Origin: Desulforapulum sp034007745
GTDB lineage: Bacteria; Desulfobacterota; Desulfobacteria; Desulfobacterales; Desulfobacteraceae
Direction: 5' to 3'
Assembly (NCBI GenBank): GCA_034007745.1
Contig: JAVEQI010000008.1
Coordinates: forward strand, 31,781-95,780
DNA: 64,000 bases
The first letter of the stretch is position 1, and each line of letters starts with the position of its first letter. The position numbers and the translations under genes were made by a program. Under the pieces are notes generated by a model. It saw only the letters and a list, made by a program, of their open reading frames with translations, was not told the DNA's origin and searched no databases. Shown piece by piece: positions 25,386-32,890 of the stretch.

Positions 25386-25416
25386 GGAGCAGGCATCAAG
25401 CCTGCTCCCGATTTTT
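25386..25416 (+). terminator. rho-independent terminator after the DapA-like gene
   Basis: GGAGCAGGC (25386-25394), five-base loop, GCCTGCTCC (25400-25408), then CGATTTTT. A perfect 9-bp stem 17 bp after the stop codon. Confidence 0.88.
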
Positions 25417-25423
25417 GTACCGG

Positions 25424-26245
25424 TTATTTTCCAGCTTCGGCATTGCATTTCTGGGCAGCCTGTCTGGGTTTAATATCACCCTCGCCGAACAGAATGGTCT
25501 TCATCCAGTCAAATCCGAATTGAAGCAGTTCGATATCATCCTGCCTCATCCTTTCAACCCTTTGTTCGTCCAGGTCATACCTCTTAAGAAAGGTGCTTTC
25601 AAACACAAATTTTCTGAATTTATCTATATTGTAACAGGCAAGAAAAAACATTTGCTTGCTCTGCTCTGAAAGCTTGATGCTTGCAGGAACCGATTTTTTT
25701 CTTACGATCAGATCGGTCCACCCGGCATTAATCTTGTCCCTTAAATCAACGCCCTGGTCTTCACGCCACTCGGCAACAGTCCACTCCCTGTCCTCGTCAA
25801 ATCCCAGGCAATGCTCCTCCTTGACGGTGAAGAAGAACTCATCTGCAACATTCTGCTCGCTTGCGTAGCTGAGGGATCCGACGCCCAGGGGATAATAGCG
25901 GCAGGTGGAGGGCCTGTCCTCGTAGATTACACAACCTTCCTCATCCCTGACAAAGGGGCAGGATCGACTGTCATCATCCAGAAGCTTCATGGTAACTATG
26001 GGAAGATCTCCCTTTTCAAGGAGTTTAAGGTCTGTAAAAATGGCCAGGAACTCCTCGGAAGAAAGCTCAAGACGTTTTCTCATGGTCAGAATATCATAGG
26101 GGGTAAGCATTATATCAATACCCCGGCAACAGCGTGTAAAACACTTTACACCCTTATGACAGTCAAACTTAAACCGGGATTCATAGCCCATCTGAACCGG
26201 CATTATTGCCGAAGCAGGCTCGTTCTCTTTGTTACCTTTATCCAT
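25424..26245 (-). CDS. YkgJ-family cysteine cluster protein
   Basis: A 273-residue soluble protein. Its N-terminal half has the zinc/iron-chelating cluster of the YkgJ (UPF0153) family: CHKGVKCFTRCC (about 29-40), then CPFV and CVIYEDRPSTCRYYPLG (about 92-122). The C-terminal half is helical with no known motif. The biochemical role of the family is unsettled. It is divergent from the MinD pair. A ribosome-binding site (GGAGAAGGAG) precedes ATG 26245. Confidence 0.85.
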   Translation of the reverse strand: MDKGNKENEPASAIMPVQMGYESRFKFDCHKGVKCFTRCCRGIDIMLTPYDILTMRKRLELSSEEFLAIFTDLKLLEKGDLPIVTMKLLDDDSRSCPFVRDEEGCVIYEDRPSTCRYYPLGVGSLSYASEQNVADEFFFTVKEEHCLGFDEDREWTVAEWREDQGVDLRDKINAGWTDLIVRKKSVPASIKLSEQSKQMFFLACYNIDKFRKFVFESTFLKRYDLDEQRVERMRQDDIELLQFGFDWMKTILFGEGDIKPRQAAQKCNAEAGK

Positions 26246-26398
26246 TCTACACTCCTTCTCCTTGGGGGTTCAAATTGTTTCATGTTCTCATATAAAAATT
26301 TGGTTAAGAAGTCAATTTAAGACTTGACACTGGCAGGGCAAGGCTATACTTTTGAGCATATGCTTACCACGCTCTTAGGAACCATAAAGGATACCATA

Positions 26399-27265
26399 AT
26401 GATTATTACCATAGCCAGTGGAAAAGGAGGAACCGGTAAAACAACCATAACCGTAAACCTTGCGGCATCGGCCCCGGCCGGTGAGGTAGAGGTTTTTGAC
26501 TGTGACGTTGAAGAACCCAACTCCCACATTTTTTTAAAGCCGGGAAATCTTGTAAAAAGCCCAGTATCAACCATGATACCCAAAGTAGACATGGAAAAGT
26601 GCACCCTTTGCAAGGAGTGCGAAAAGATATGCCAGTTCTCGGCCATCACCATTATCGGCAAAAAAGTTCTGACCTTTCCAGAGATGTGCCATTCCTGCCT
26701 GGGATGTGAAATGGTCTGCCCTGAAGGCGCAATAACATCCTCTTCAAGGGAACTTGGAACACTTATCCAGGGAACCAACCCTGCCGGCATAGCCCTTACC
26801 TGGGGAGAGCTGAGGGTGGGTGAGGCCATGTCTCCTCCCCTGATCGAACAGGTCAAGAAAAAGATCAACAGTCACAAGACTGCCTTGGTGGACGCCCCTC
26901 CAGGCACCTCATGCCCGGCCATAGCGGCCCTGAGGAACTCGGATTTTGCCCTTCTGGCAGCAGAGCCCTCCCCATTCGGGCTTAACGATCTTGCCATTAC
27001 CGTGGAGGCCCTTAGAATCCTCAAGGTTCCCATGGGTATTGTGATCAGCAGGGATGACGGAGAATCCAGGATCGTTGACGAGTATGCAGCCAGGGAGAAC
27101 ATCGAAATCCTGGGAAGGATACCATTCACCAGGGAGGCTGCGGCCGTCTGCTCCAAGGGGCTGCTCCTCAGGGATGAGATCCCTGAAATGAAATCCCTTT
27201 TTGCACAACTATACTCCACCGTGATGGAAAAGGCAGAAAAGGAAAAGGGGGGAGCAAAAAAATGA
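26399..27265 (+). CDS. MinD/Mrp-type P-loop ATPase with inserted ferredoxin domain, first copy
   Basis: A 288-residue protein. The deviant Walker A ASGKGGTGKTTI lies at the N-terminus; residues about 62-112 are a bacterial ferredoxin insert with two [4Fe-4S] motifs (CTLCKECEKICQF and CHSCLGCEMVCPEG); DAPPGTSCP is the second ATPase motif. Such proteins occur next to NifX-like proteins in sulfate reducers (the orange-protein or ORP clusters) and may assemble metal-sulfur clusters. The start is ATG 26399 with AAAGGA eight bases before; an upstream TTG in frame adds an unconserved leader. It overlaps the next gene by four bases. Confidence 0.9.
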   Translation: MIITIASGKGGTGKTTITVNLAASAPAGEVEVFDCDVEEPNSHIFLKPGNLVKSPVSTMIPKVDMEKCTLCKECEKICQFSAITIIGKKVLTFPEMCHSCLGCEMVCPEGAITSSSRELGTLIQGTNPAGIALTWGELRVGEAMSPPLIEQVKKKINSHKTALVDAPPGTSCPAIAALRNSDFALLAAEPSPFGLNDLAITVEALRILKVPMGIVISRDDGESRIVDEYAARENIEILGRIPFTREAAAVCSKGLLLRDEIPEMKSLFAQLYSTVMEKAEKEKGGAKK

Positions 27266-28143
27266 AAGAACTAACCATAATCAGCGGCAAGGGCGGAACC
27301 GGAAAAACCAGCGTTACTGCATCCTTTGCAACCCTTGCACCCAACCGGGTTGTGGTTGATGCCGATGTGGATGCGGCCAACCTGTACCTGACCCTTGCCC
27401 ACAAAACCATTCACAGTGAAAACTTTATCGGCGGCAGCCTTGCCGAAATAGATCCAGCCCTTTGCACCCTATGCGGAGATTGCCTGGAACGCTGCCAGTT
27501 TGGAGCTATTTCAGAAGACTTTGTGGTCGATCCAATTGCCTGCGAAGGATGCAAGGTTTGCGTCCATTTCTGCCCGGAGGATGCCATCTCGTTTGAACGC
27601 CAGGTCTGCGGAGAAAAATTCCTGTCTGAAACCGACAACGGCCCCATGATCCACGCACGCCTTGGAATTGCCCAGGAAAATTCAGGACTTCTGGTGAGTG
27701 CCCTTCGCCAGCAGGCACGAGAGATAGCCAGGGAAAAAGATATCCCCCTGATCATAGTTGACGGTCCTCCGGGAATCGGATGTCCGGTGATTGCATCCAT
27801 CACCAATGCCGATGCCCTTTTAATCGTAACAGAACCATCCATGTCTGGCATGCACGACATGGAAAGGGTAAAGAGTCTTGCAGACCAGATGAGGGTTCCG
27901 ACCTATCTATGCATCAACAAGTCGGACCTGAACCAGGAAAAAACCGACGAAATGAAGGCGTTTGCCCTTGAGCGCAACATACGTTTTGCAGGGGAAATCC
28001 CCTTTGACACGGAGGTCACTGCCTCCATGAATGCAAACAAGAGCCTCGTGGAATTTTCCCAGGGCCCTGCGGCCCAGGCCATGAAAAAAGTGTGGCAAAA
28101 CGTTTCAAAATATGTAAATGAAACCATGGATGTCTTAAAATAA
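27262..28143 (+). CDS. MinD/Mrp-type P-loop ATPase with inserted ferredoxin domain, second copy
   Basis: A 293-residue paralogue of the preceding protein. Walker A ISGKGGTGKTSV at residues 7-18, ferredoxin insert with CTLCGDCLERCQFGA and CEGCKVCVHFCPED (about 71-112), and VDGPPGIGCP near 165. It starts within the last codons of the first copy (ATGA overlap), so the two are made together, probably as a heterodimer; that is inferred from pairing in related genomes. A 155-bp repeat-containing gap separates it from the NifX-like genes. Confidence 0.9.
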   Translation: MKELTIISGKGGTGKTSVTASFATLAPNRVVVDADVDAANLYLTLAHKTIHSENFIGGSLAEIDPALCTLCGDCLERCQFGAISEDFVVDPIACEGCKVCVHFCPEDAISFERQVCGEKFLSETDNGPMIHARLGIAQENSGLLVSALRQQAREIAREKDIPLIIVDGPPGIGCPVIASITNADALLIVTEPSMSGMHDMERVKSLADQMRVPTYLCINKSDLNQEKTDEMKAFALERNIRFAGEIPFDTEVTASMNANKSLVEFSQGPAAQAMKKVWQNVSKYVNETMDVLK

Positions 28144-28179
28144 TCTCCATGGCCGGAGCAAGAGATGTCTTGCGGCAGC

Positions 28180-28285
28180 AACGAACCATGAAACTCGGTA
28201 GCTGTTAGCGGTTAGCTAAAAGCTGATAGAGATGGCTCTAAAATCGAGACTCGCACAATGATGTTTCGACGGGAGTTTCATATAC
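28180..28285. repeat. TTAGC and hairpin repeats between the MinD and NifX-like genes
   Basis: AACGAACCATGAAACTC (28180-28196) matches the repeats near 9756 and 24232. GCTGTTAGCGGTTAGCTAAAAGC follows (28201-28223). GATGTTTCGACGGGAGTTTCATATA at 28261-28285 is the inverse complement of 9500-9524. The ribosome-binding site of the next gene follows at once. Confidence 0.7.
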
Positions 28286-28298
28286 AGGAGAAAGGACT

Positions 28299-28661
28299 AT
28301 GAAAATAGCAGTTTCATCATCAGGAACAACCCTGGAATCAGACATCGACCCAAGATTCGGCAGGGCGCAGAACTTCCTAGTTATTGACACGGAAACCATG
28401 GCGTTTGAGGTAAAGGAAAACACCCAGAACCTGGATCTTCCCCAGGGAGCGGGCATTCAAGCTGGAAAAACCGTGGCCGATCTTGGAGTTAAAGCCGTCA
28501 TAACCGGAAATTGCGGACCAAAGGCATTTAACATACTTGAGGCTGCTGAAGTCAAGGTAGTCACCGGCATCAGCGGCACGGTCAAGGATGCCGTTGAAAA
28601 GTTTAAATCCGGCGATCTGGCCTATGCCGGAGGTCCCAACGTAGAAGGCCACTGGGTGTAG
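28299..28661 (+). CDS. NifX/NifB-like dinitrogenase iron-molybdenum cofactor family protein, first copy
   Basis: A 120-residue single-domain protein with the family motifs MKIAVSSSGTTLESDIDPRFG, FLVIDTE, and the central ITGNCGPKAFNIL with the conserved Gly-Pro. The fold binds iron-sulfur or Mo-Fe-S clusters in NifX, NifY and the orange protein. In this setting, after two Fe-S MinD ATPases, it is probably a cluster carrier or scaffold; it is not evidence for nitrogen fixation. GGAGAAAGG precedes ATG 28299. Confidence 0.9.
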   Translation: MKIAVSSSGTTLESDIDPRFGRAQNFLVIDTETMAFEVKENTQNLDLPQGAGIQAGKTVADLGVKAVITGNCGPKAFNILEAAEVKVVTGISGTVKDAVEKFKSGDLAYAGGPNVEGHWV

Positions 28662-28697
28662 AGAAAAACAATCAAAATAACGAAAGGATTTTTAAAA

Positions 28698-29054
28698 ATG
28701 AAATTTGCAATCCCCATGGCAATGGGAAAATTAACAGCTCACTTTGGTCACTGCAAGGAATTCAGCTTTGTCACAGTTGAAAACAACGAGATAACAAAAA
28801 CCGAGGTTCTTGAGCCACCGCCCCACGAGCCGGGAGTTCTGCCCAAGTGGCTCCACGACCACGGAATCAACGTTGTGATTGCAGGCGGCATGGGCCACAA
28901 GGCCCAGGAGCTTTTTACTGCAGCAGACATCAAGGTGATCACCGGAGCACCCTCTGAAACACCCGAGGTGCTTGTAAAGCAGTATCTTGATAAAAGTTTG
29001 GTCACGGGTGAAAATGTGTGCGGACATGATCCCGGATCTCCCTGCAACCATTAG
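28698..29054 (+). CDS. NifX/NifB-like dinitrogenase iron-molybdenum cofactor family protein, second copy
   Basis: A 118-residue homologue of the preceding protein, with MKFAIPMAMGKLTAHFGHCKEF at the start, a Pro/His-rich segment (EPPPHEPGVLPKWL) and IAGGMGHKAQELF. The C-terminus has CGHDPGSPCNH, a Cys/His-rich tail that could bind metal and is absent from the first copy. It lies 36 bp downstream of it with GAAAGGA as ribosome-binding site. Confidence 0.9.
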   Translation: MKFAIPMAMGKLTAHFGHCKEFSFVTVENNEITKTEVLEPPPHEPGVLPKWLHDHGINVVIAGGMGHKAQELFTAADIKVITGAPSETPEVLVKQYLDKSLVTGENVCGHDPGSPCNH

Positions 29055-29066
29055 AAATAACCGTCA

Positions 29067-29098
29067 TGGCCGGTGCCTGGAACCCATCGCACCGGCCA
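29067..29098. terminator. hairpin between convergent genes
   Basis: TGGCCGGTGC (29067-29076) and GCACCGGCCA (29089-29098) form a perfect 10-bp stem with a 12-base loop, 12 bp after the second NifX-like gene and 30 bp after the convergent oxidoreductase. Neither side has a T run, so termination is plausible but not certain. Confidence 0.55.
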
Positions 29099-29127
29099 CA
29101 ACCCAAAAAACACCCGCTACAATCTAA

Positions 29128-30486
29128 CTATTTACGTCCCACCCTGGCCAGCACCTGCTCAGCCGCAATTGTGATTGGCTCTAAACTTGGCTCAGACGAA
29201 CAATCCGGGTTTCCCGCACACATCAGATACACCAGATCTGAAGCTGTCTTTTTGCCTGTAATAAGGGCGTTAACAGTGTCGATCTCCTTAACTGCAGAAC
29301 CACTGTCACTTACGATCTGACCGCCGATCAGCCTCTGGTCTTTACTTTCAAAAACAAGCTTGAGCCGCCAGGGTTTAACCCCGGGTATCATACCGTGCTT
29401 GCTCCTGGAATCCACAGTGGCGCACACGGTCTCAATCTTATTGGCTGCGGCATCTGCCTCGGTCAGTCCCGTTGCGGCAACATACTTGTCACCGAGGCGT
29501 GTGGCGCTGTTGCCAAGAAGGCCGGGAAAGGGAATGTTAAAGCCGGCAAGACGTTTTGCTATGGCCCTGCCCTGGATCACGGCAGGTCCCCTCAGCTGAA
29601 TCGGAGTTGGGTTGCCTGTTATGAAGTGGTGATTTTCAATGCAGTCACCCCCTGCAAACACATGGGGATCTGAAGTTTCAAACAGCGGATTGACCTTGAT
29701 GCCAAACTTACCCATCTCAAGATCCATGGCTTTTGCCAGGCTTAAATCCGGGGTGGAACCAACGTTCATGAATACCATATCTGCACCAAGGCTCTCCCCT
29801 GTGGCGAGCTTGACTCCGGTCACCTTGCCCCCCTCACCTAGAATGGAGGCCACCTGCTTACCAAGGAGCATGGATATCCCCCGCCCTTCAAGATATTCTG
29901 TAACGGGTTTTGCCATATCAGAATCAAGCATCACCCCCAGGGGCTGCTCTAAAAGCTCGACCACCGTTACCTCATAGGCGTCTGGTGCAGATTCAACAAG
30001 CAAGGTGGCAATCTCGAGGTTGATGAAGCCTGCCCCGACAAAAACTATTTTCTTTGGTTTTTCTTCGGCAATATACTCCCGGATATCTTCGGCATCGACC
30101 AGGGTTCTAAGGGTAAATAGCCCTTTTAGATCGTTGCCGGGAATTGGCAGGACAAAGGGTTTTGAGCCGGTGGACACCACGAGTTTGTCGTAGGAAATCT
30201 CTCTTCCCCCAGCTGTCTTTAACATTTTTGACTGTCGATCAACCGACTTCACCCTGTCAACAACCAAATCGATGTTGTTGTTCGAAAACATGGTGTCTGG
30301 ATTTACAATGGATTCGCCCGTGGCCAGACCGGCCACAACGTGGGGAAGTGCTCACCGGACAATGAAACGATCTTCTTCCCTGATCACCGTAATATCAATT
30401 TCAGGCATCAACTTTCTTGAAAGCATAGCCGCAGGCCCACCTACGCCCCCGCAGCCAATAATGACAAGCCGTTCTCCCTTTTCCAT
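29128..30486 (-). CDS. selenocysteine-containing FAD/NAD(P) disulfide oxidoreductase
   Basis: One 452-residue frame from ATG 30486 (GGGAGG eight bases upstream) is interrupted only by a UGA at 30354-30352, codon 45. The protein has an FAD motif (LVIIGCGGVGGPAA, 8-21), then FIVR-Sec-ALPHVVAGLATGE, an NAD motif (VFVGAGFINLEIATLL, from about 148) and a C-terminal dimerisation domain. The UGA falls where CoA-disulfide reductases and NADH oxidases have their single redox Cys (Cys42 in the gene at 1-742). A hairpin with the SelB-type GGUCU loop follows 21 bases later. I therefore read it as selenocysteine. Predicted role: NAD(P)H reduction of a disulfide, CoA disulfide or polysulfide. Automated calling would split it into 30352-30486 and 29128-30336. 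Confidence 0.88.
30318..30354 (-). promoter_or_regulatory. bacterial SECIS element
   Basis: Just after the UGA (30354-30352), the minus strand folds GTGGCC (30336-30331) with GGCCAC (30325-30320) around the five-base loop GGTCT. In the E. coli fdhF element the apical loop is also GGUCU and starts 18 bases after the UGA; here it starts 21 bases after it. Stem, loop and distance all fit SelB recognition. Confidence 0.85.
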
Positions 30487-30633
30487 TCCAAACCTCCCTG
30501 TAATTTTTATTTCTGACGTCAATAAGCAAACCAGCCTCTTCATAAATAAGAGATACAGATACTTTTTTGTATTGACTCCTGCCCACTTCGTCAAGAAGAA
30601 GTTATGAGATATTGCAAATAACTCCCCCACAGA

Positions 30634-30666
30634 TTGACAGTCAAAGTGAAAAGGGTTAGATATAAT
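30634..30666 (+). promoter_or_regulatory. possible promoter of galU
   Basis: TTGACA (30634-30639) and TATAAT (30661-30666) are both perfect hexamers but 21 bp apart, longer than the ideal 17; TAGATA at 30657 gives 17 bp with a weaker box. The galU start is 75 bp downstream. Confidence 0.4.
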
Positions 30667-30740
30667 CTATATCAATACTTAAACGAAATGATCAAATTTT
30701 CGATTTAAAACACCCATAAAACCAGCATCCAGGAGATATT

Positions 30741-31622
30741 ATGAAGATCAAAAAAGCTGTATTCCCCGTTGCAGGACTTGGCACACGATTTTTGCCCGCC
30801 ACCAAGGCCATGGCCAAGGAAATGCTCCCGGTTGTGGACAAACCCATCATTCAGTATGCAGTGGAAGAGGCCCTGAGTGCGGGTATTGAACAGATCATAT
30901 TTGTCACAGGCCGGGGGAAAAGAGCTCTGGAAGACCACTTTGACCACTCCTACGAACTTGAGAGAGCGCTCAAGCACAAGGAAAAAAATGAACTTCTCAA
31001 ACAGGTCGAAGCCCTGGTGCCTGAGACGGGAACCATCATCTACACCCGCCAGCACGAGGCCCTGGGGCTCGGCCACGCCATCTGGTGCGCAAGGGACATC
31101 GTGGGAGACGAGCCCTTTGCAGTGCTCCTTGCCGACGACATGATTCAGTCAAAACAACCGGTGCTTTCCCAGATGATCGAACGGTTTGACAGGCTCAGGG
31201 CATCTGTTGTTGCGGTGATGGAGGTGGAAAAGGATCAGACCGATAAATACGGGATCCTGGATGCCGAGGCCATTGAGGACAATCTCTTTAGAATAAGGGC
31301 GATGGTCGAAAAACCGGCCCCGGAAGAGGCCCCTTCAAACCTTGCAATCATCGGGCGTTACATCCTCACCCCTAAGATTTTTCATTTTCTAGGCAAGAAA
31401 CAGACAGGGGCAGGCGGTGAGATCCAACTCACCGATGCCATGGCGAGCCTTCTTAAAACCCAGCCCATCTTTGGCTACAAGTTTGAGGGAACCAGGTTTG
31501 ACTGCGGAGACAAGGCAGGCTTTCAGATGGCCAACATCGCCTTTGCCATGGAGCGCCCTGAAATCCGGTCGAAACTTCTCGCCTTTATCGAAAAGATATG
31601 CCTGAATCAGGAAGAGAGATAA
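30741..31622 (+). CDS. galU: UTP-glucose-1-phosphate uridylyltransferase
   Basis: A 293-residue nucleotidyltransferase, the usual GalU length. It has the nucleotide motif AGLGTRFLPATKAMAKEMLP (residues 11-30), DKPIIQYAVEEAL, LLADDMI with the metal-binding Asp, and GGEIQLTDAM. It makes UDP-glucose for cell-surface polysaccharides and lipopolysaccharide. Single gene with AGGAG before ATG 30741; convergent with the transglycosylase gene, 9 bp apart. Confidence 0.96.
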   Translation: MKIKKAVFPVAGLGTRFLPATKAMAKEMLPVVDKPIIQYAVEEALSAGIEQIIFVTGRGKRALEDHFDHSYELERALKHKEKNELLKQVEALVPETGTIIYTRQHEALGLGHAIWCARDIVGDEPFAVLLADDMIQSKQPVLSQMIERFDRLRASVVAVMEVEKDQTDKYGILDAEAIEDNLFRIRAMVEKPAPEEAPSNLAIIGRYILTPKIFHFLGKKQTGAGGEIQLTDAMASLLKTQPIFGYKFEGTRFDCGDKAGFQMANIAFAMERPEIRSKLLAFIEKICLNQEER

Positions 31623-31631
31623 AAACAGCTG

Positions 31632-32201
31632 CTATTGTCTGTAAAGATCGTAAAGATTCATCACCTTGTTCACATAGCGCCGGGTCTCGTTGAACGGGGG
31701 CACATTGTTGTACCGGTCAACGGCATTGGGCCCGGCATTATAGGCGGCAAGAACCAGGGGGAGTTTTCCATCGTACCTTGCCATGAGAAGCTTTAAGTAG
31801 CGGGTGCCGCCCATGATGTTCTGTCCAGGATCAAAGGGATCATTCACCTTGAGGTCTTTGTAGTTGGCCGGCATGATCTGCATGAGGCCGGCGGCTCCTT
31901 TCTTGGAAACAGCATCCGGGTCAAAATCAGACTCTGCCTTGATCACAGCCCTTACAAGGGAGGGGTCCACCTTAAAGAGGGTTGCAGCCTGCTGGATCTC
32001 CGGATGAAACCTATCGGATTTTTTGACCTTCGCCCTCGGACGCTCACGAATGTAAAGCTTGTAATCCGAGGAGGTTGGAACATTTGTAAAATGAGCAATG
32101 CCATCCTGGCCAACGTACATGTAGATGTCTGCCACGGCAGCGGTTGCAGTTAAAAGGAGAGCCAACATCACAAGGGTCTTGAATCCCATCTTCCCCACCA
32201 A
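31632..32201 (-). CDS. lytic transglycosylase with N-terminal DUF4124-like domain
   Basis: A 189-residue exported protein. A signal peptide (hydrophobic TLVMLALLLTATAAVA) is followed by a DUF4124-type segment (DIYMYVGQDGIAHFTNVP) and a goose-type lysozyme-like SLT domain with the catalytic Glu in AVIKAESDFDPDAVS, then GAAGLMQIMPAN and AAYNAGPNAVDRYN. It cleaves peptidoglycan glycan strands, leaving anhydromuramyl ends. The first codon is probably TTG 32201, with AGGGTGG nine bases before; ATG four codons later is an alternative. Confidence 0.92.
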   Translation of the reverse strand: MVGKMGFKTLVMLALLLTATAAVADIYMYVGQDGIAHFTNVPTSSDYKLYIRERPRAKVKKSDRFHPEIQQAATLFKVDPSLVRAVIKAESDFDPDAVSKKGAAGLMQIMPANYKDLKVNDPFDPGQNIMGGTRYLKLLMARYDGKLPLVLAAYNAGPNAVDRYNNVPPFNETRRYVNKVMNLYDLYRQ

Positions 32202-32247
32202 TATGCAGTTCCACCCTAAGTATTTACTAATATTTAATCTGAGGTCC

Positions 32248-32670
32248 TTATTCCCTGAACTTTTTCATCACAAGCTTTGCCGGAAAATCAGGCTTTGAAA
32301 GATAGGGTACAAGATTTCTTCTGAGGGTGTCCACAAATTTTTCAAACACGCTGTCCTTATCAACTGCCATGATGAAATTTCTTTCCGCCCGGTGTTTATA
32401 AATCACACTGTCTCCCACCTTTTTATGAACAGTTTCAAACGTAAGATCCCCGAGGATCTGGGGTGAAAAAAGATCCGGTTTCACAATAACCTCCACCGTT
32501 GCCTCCATGATCACCTGAAAGGCATCCGCACCTATCCTCCGGGACAGCTCCCTGATAAAAAGCGTGTGGCCATTTTCGAGTTTGATCTCCTGAACGGGTG
32601 CCTGGTCTTCGGCCTGATCTTTTATCGGGTCGTTTGTGCTGTCAATTGTCTTGTCTTCTGTCTCGTCCAT
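32248..32670 (-). CDS. conserved hypothetical protein
   Basis: A 140-residue soluble acidic protein. The first 30 residues are low-complexity (Asp, Glu, Thr), then a compact region (GHTLFIRELSRRIGADAFQV...DLFSPQILGDLTFETV...NFIMAVDKDSVFEKFVDTLRRNLVPYL). No known motif, cysteine or membrane segment. I use ATG 32670, ten bases after AGGAGAG; an ATG three codons upstream lies too close to that site. It is followed after 46 bp by the transglycosylase gene in the same direction. Confidence 0.72.
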   Translation of the reverse strand: MDETEDKTIDSTNDPIKDQAEDQAPVQEIKLENGHTLFIRELSRRIGADAFQVIMEATVEVIVKPDLFSPQILGDLTFETVHKKVGDSVIYKHRAERNFIMAVDKDSVFEKFVDTLRRNLVPYLSKPDFPAKLVMKKFRE

Positions 32671-32709
32671 TGTCCACATCTCTCCTGAAGCTGGTTAAAC
32701 CATTGAAAA

Positions 32710-32890
32710 TTATTGAAAGAGATCCAGCTGTCTGTCGCAGTTTTTTTTGCTTCTGCCCTGGAATTGATTCTGGTTATGTTCTTTGAGTGCCGCTTCAATG
32801 TCCTGAAGAAACACAGAAGGTCCGGTCTCTTTTGTAGTGCCGAATATCCTTCTTTTTCTGGAGTATGTCAAACAAAGAATATCCCTGGCC
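32710..32890 (-). pseudogene. C-terminal scar of a UvrD-like helicase
   Basis: In a frame different from the endonuclease Q-like gene, minus-strand codons give ILCLTYSRKRRIFGTTKET, then PSVFLQDIEAALKEHN and end DRQLDLFQ. This is the normal end of a UvrD-family helicase (a LxLTxAxxRRIFGKT-type segment, then SPFLxDI and a QLxLF tail). In related bacteria the endonuclease Q-like domain is fused to such a helicase. Here everything between the LRGG segment of the endonuclease and this tail is gone, and the remaining 60 codons are out of frame. Confidence 0.65.

Noticed and set aside
28299..29054. NifX-like genes as evidence for nitrogen fixation
   Set aside because: No nifHDK or other nif genes are present, and the family is common in non-fixing sulfate reducers next to MinD ATPases.
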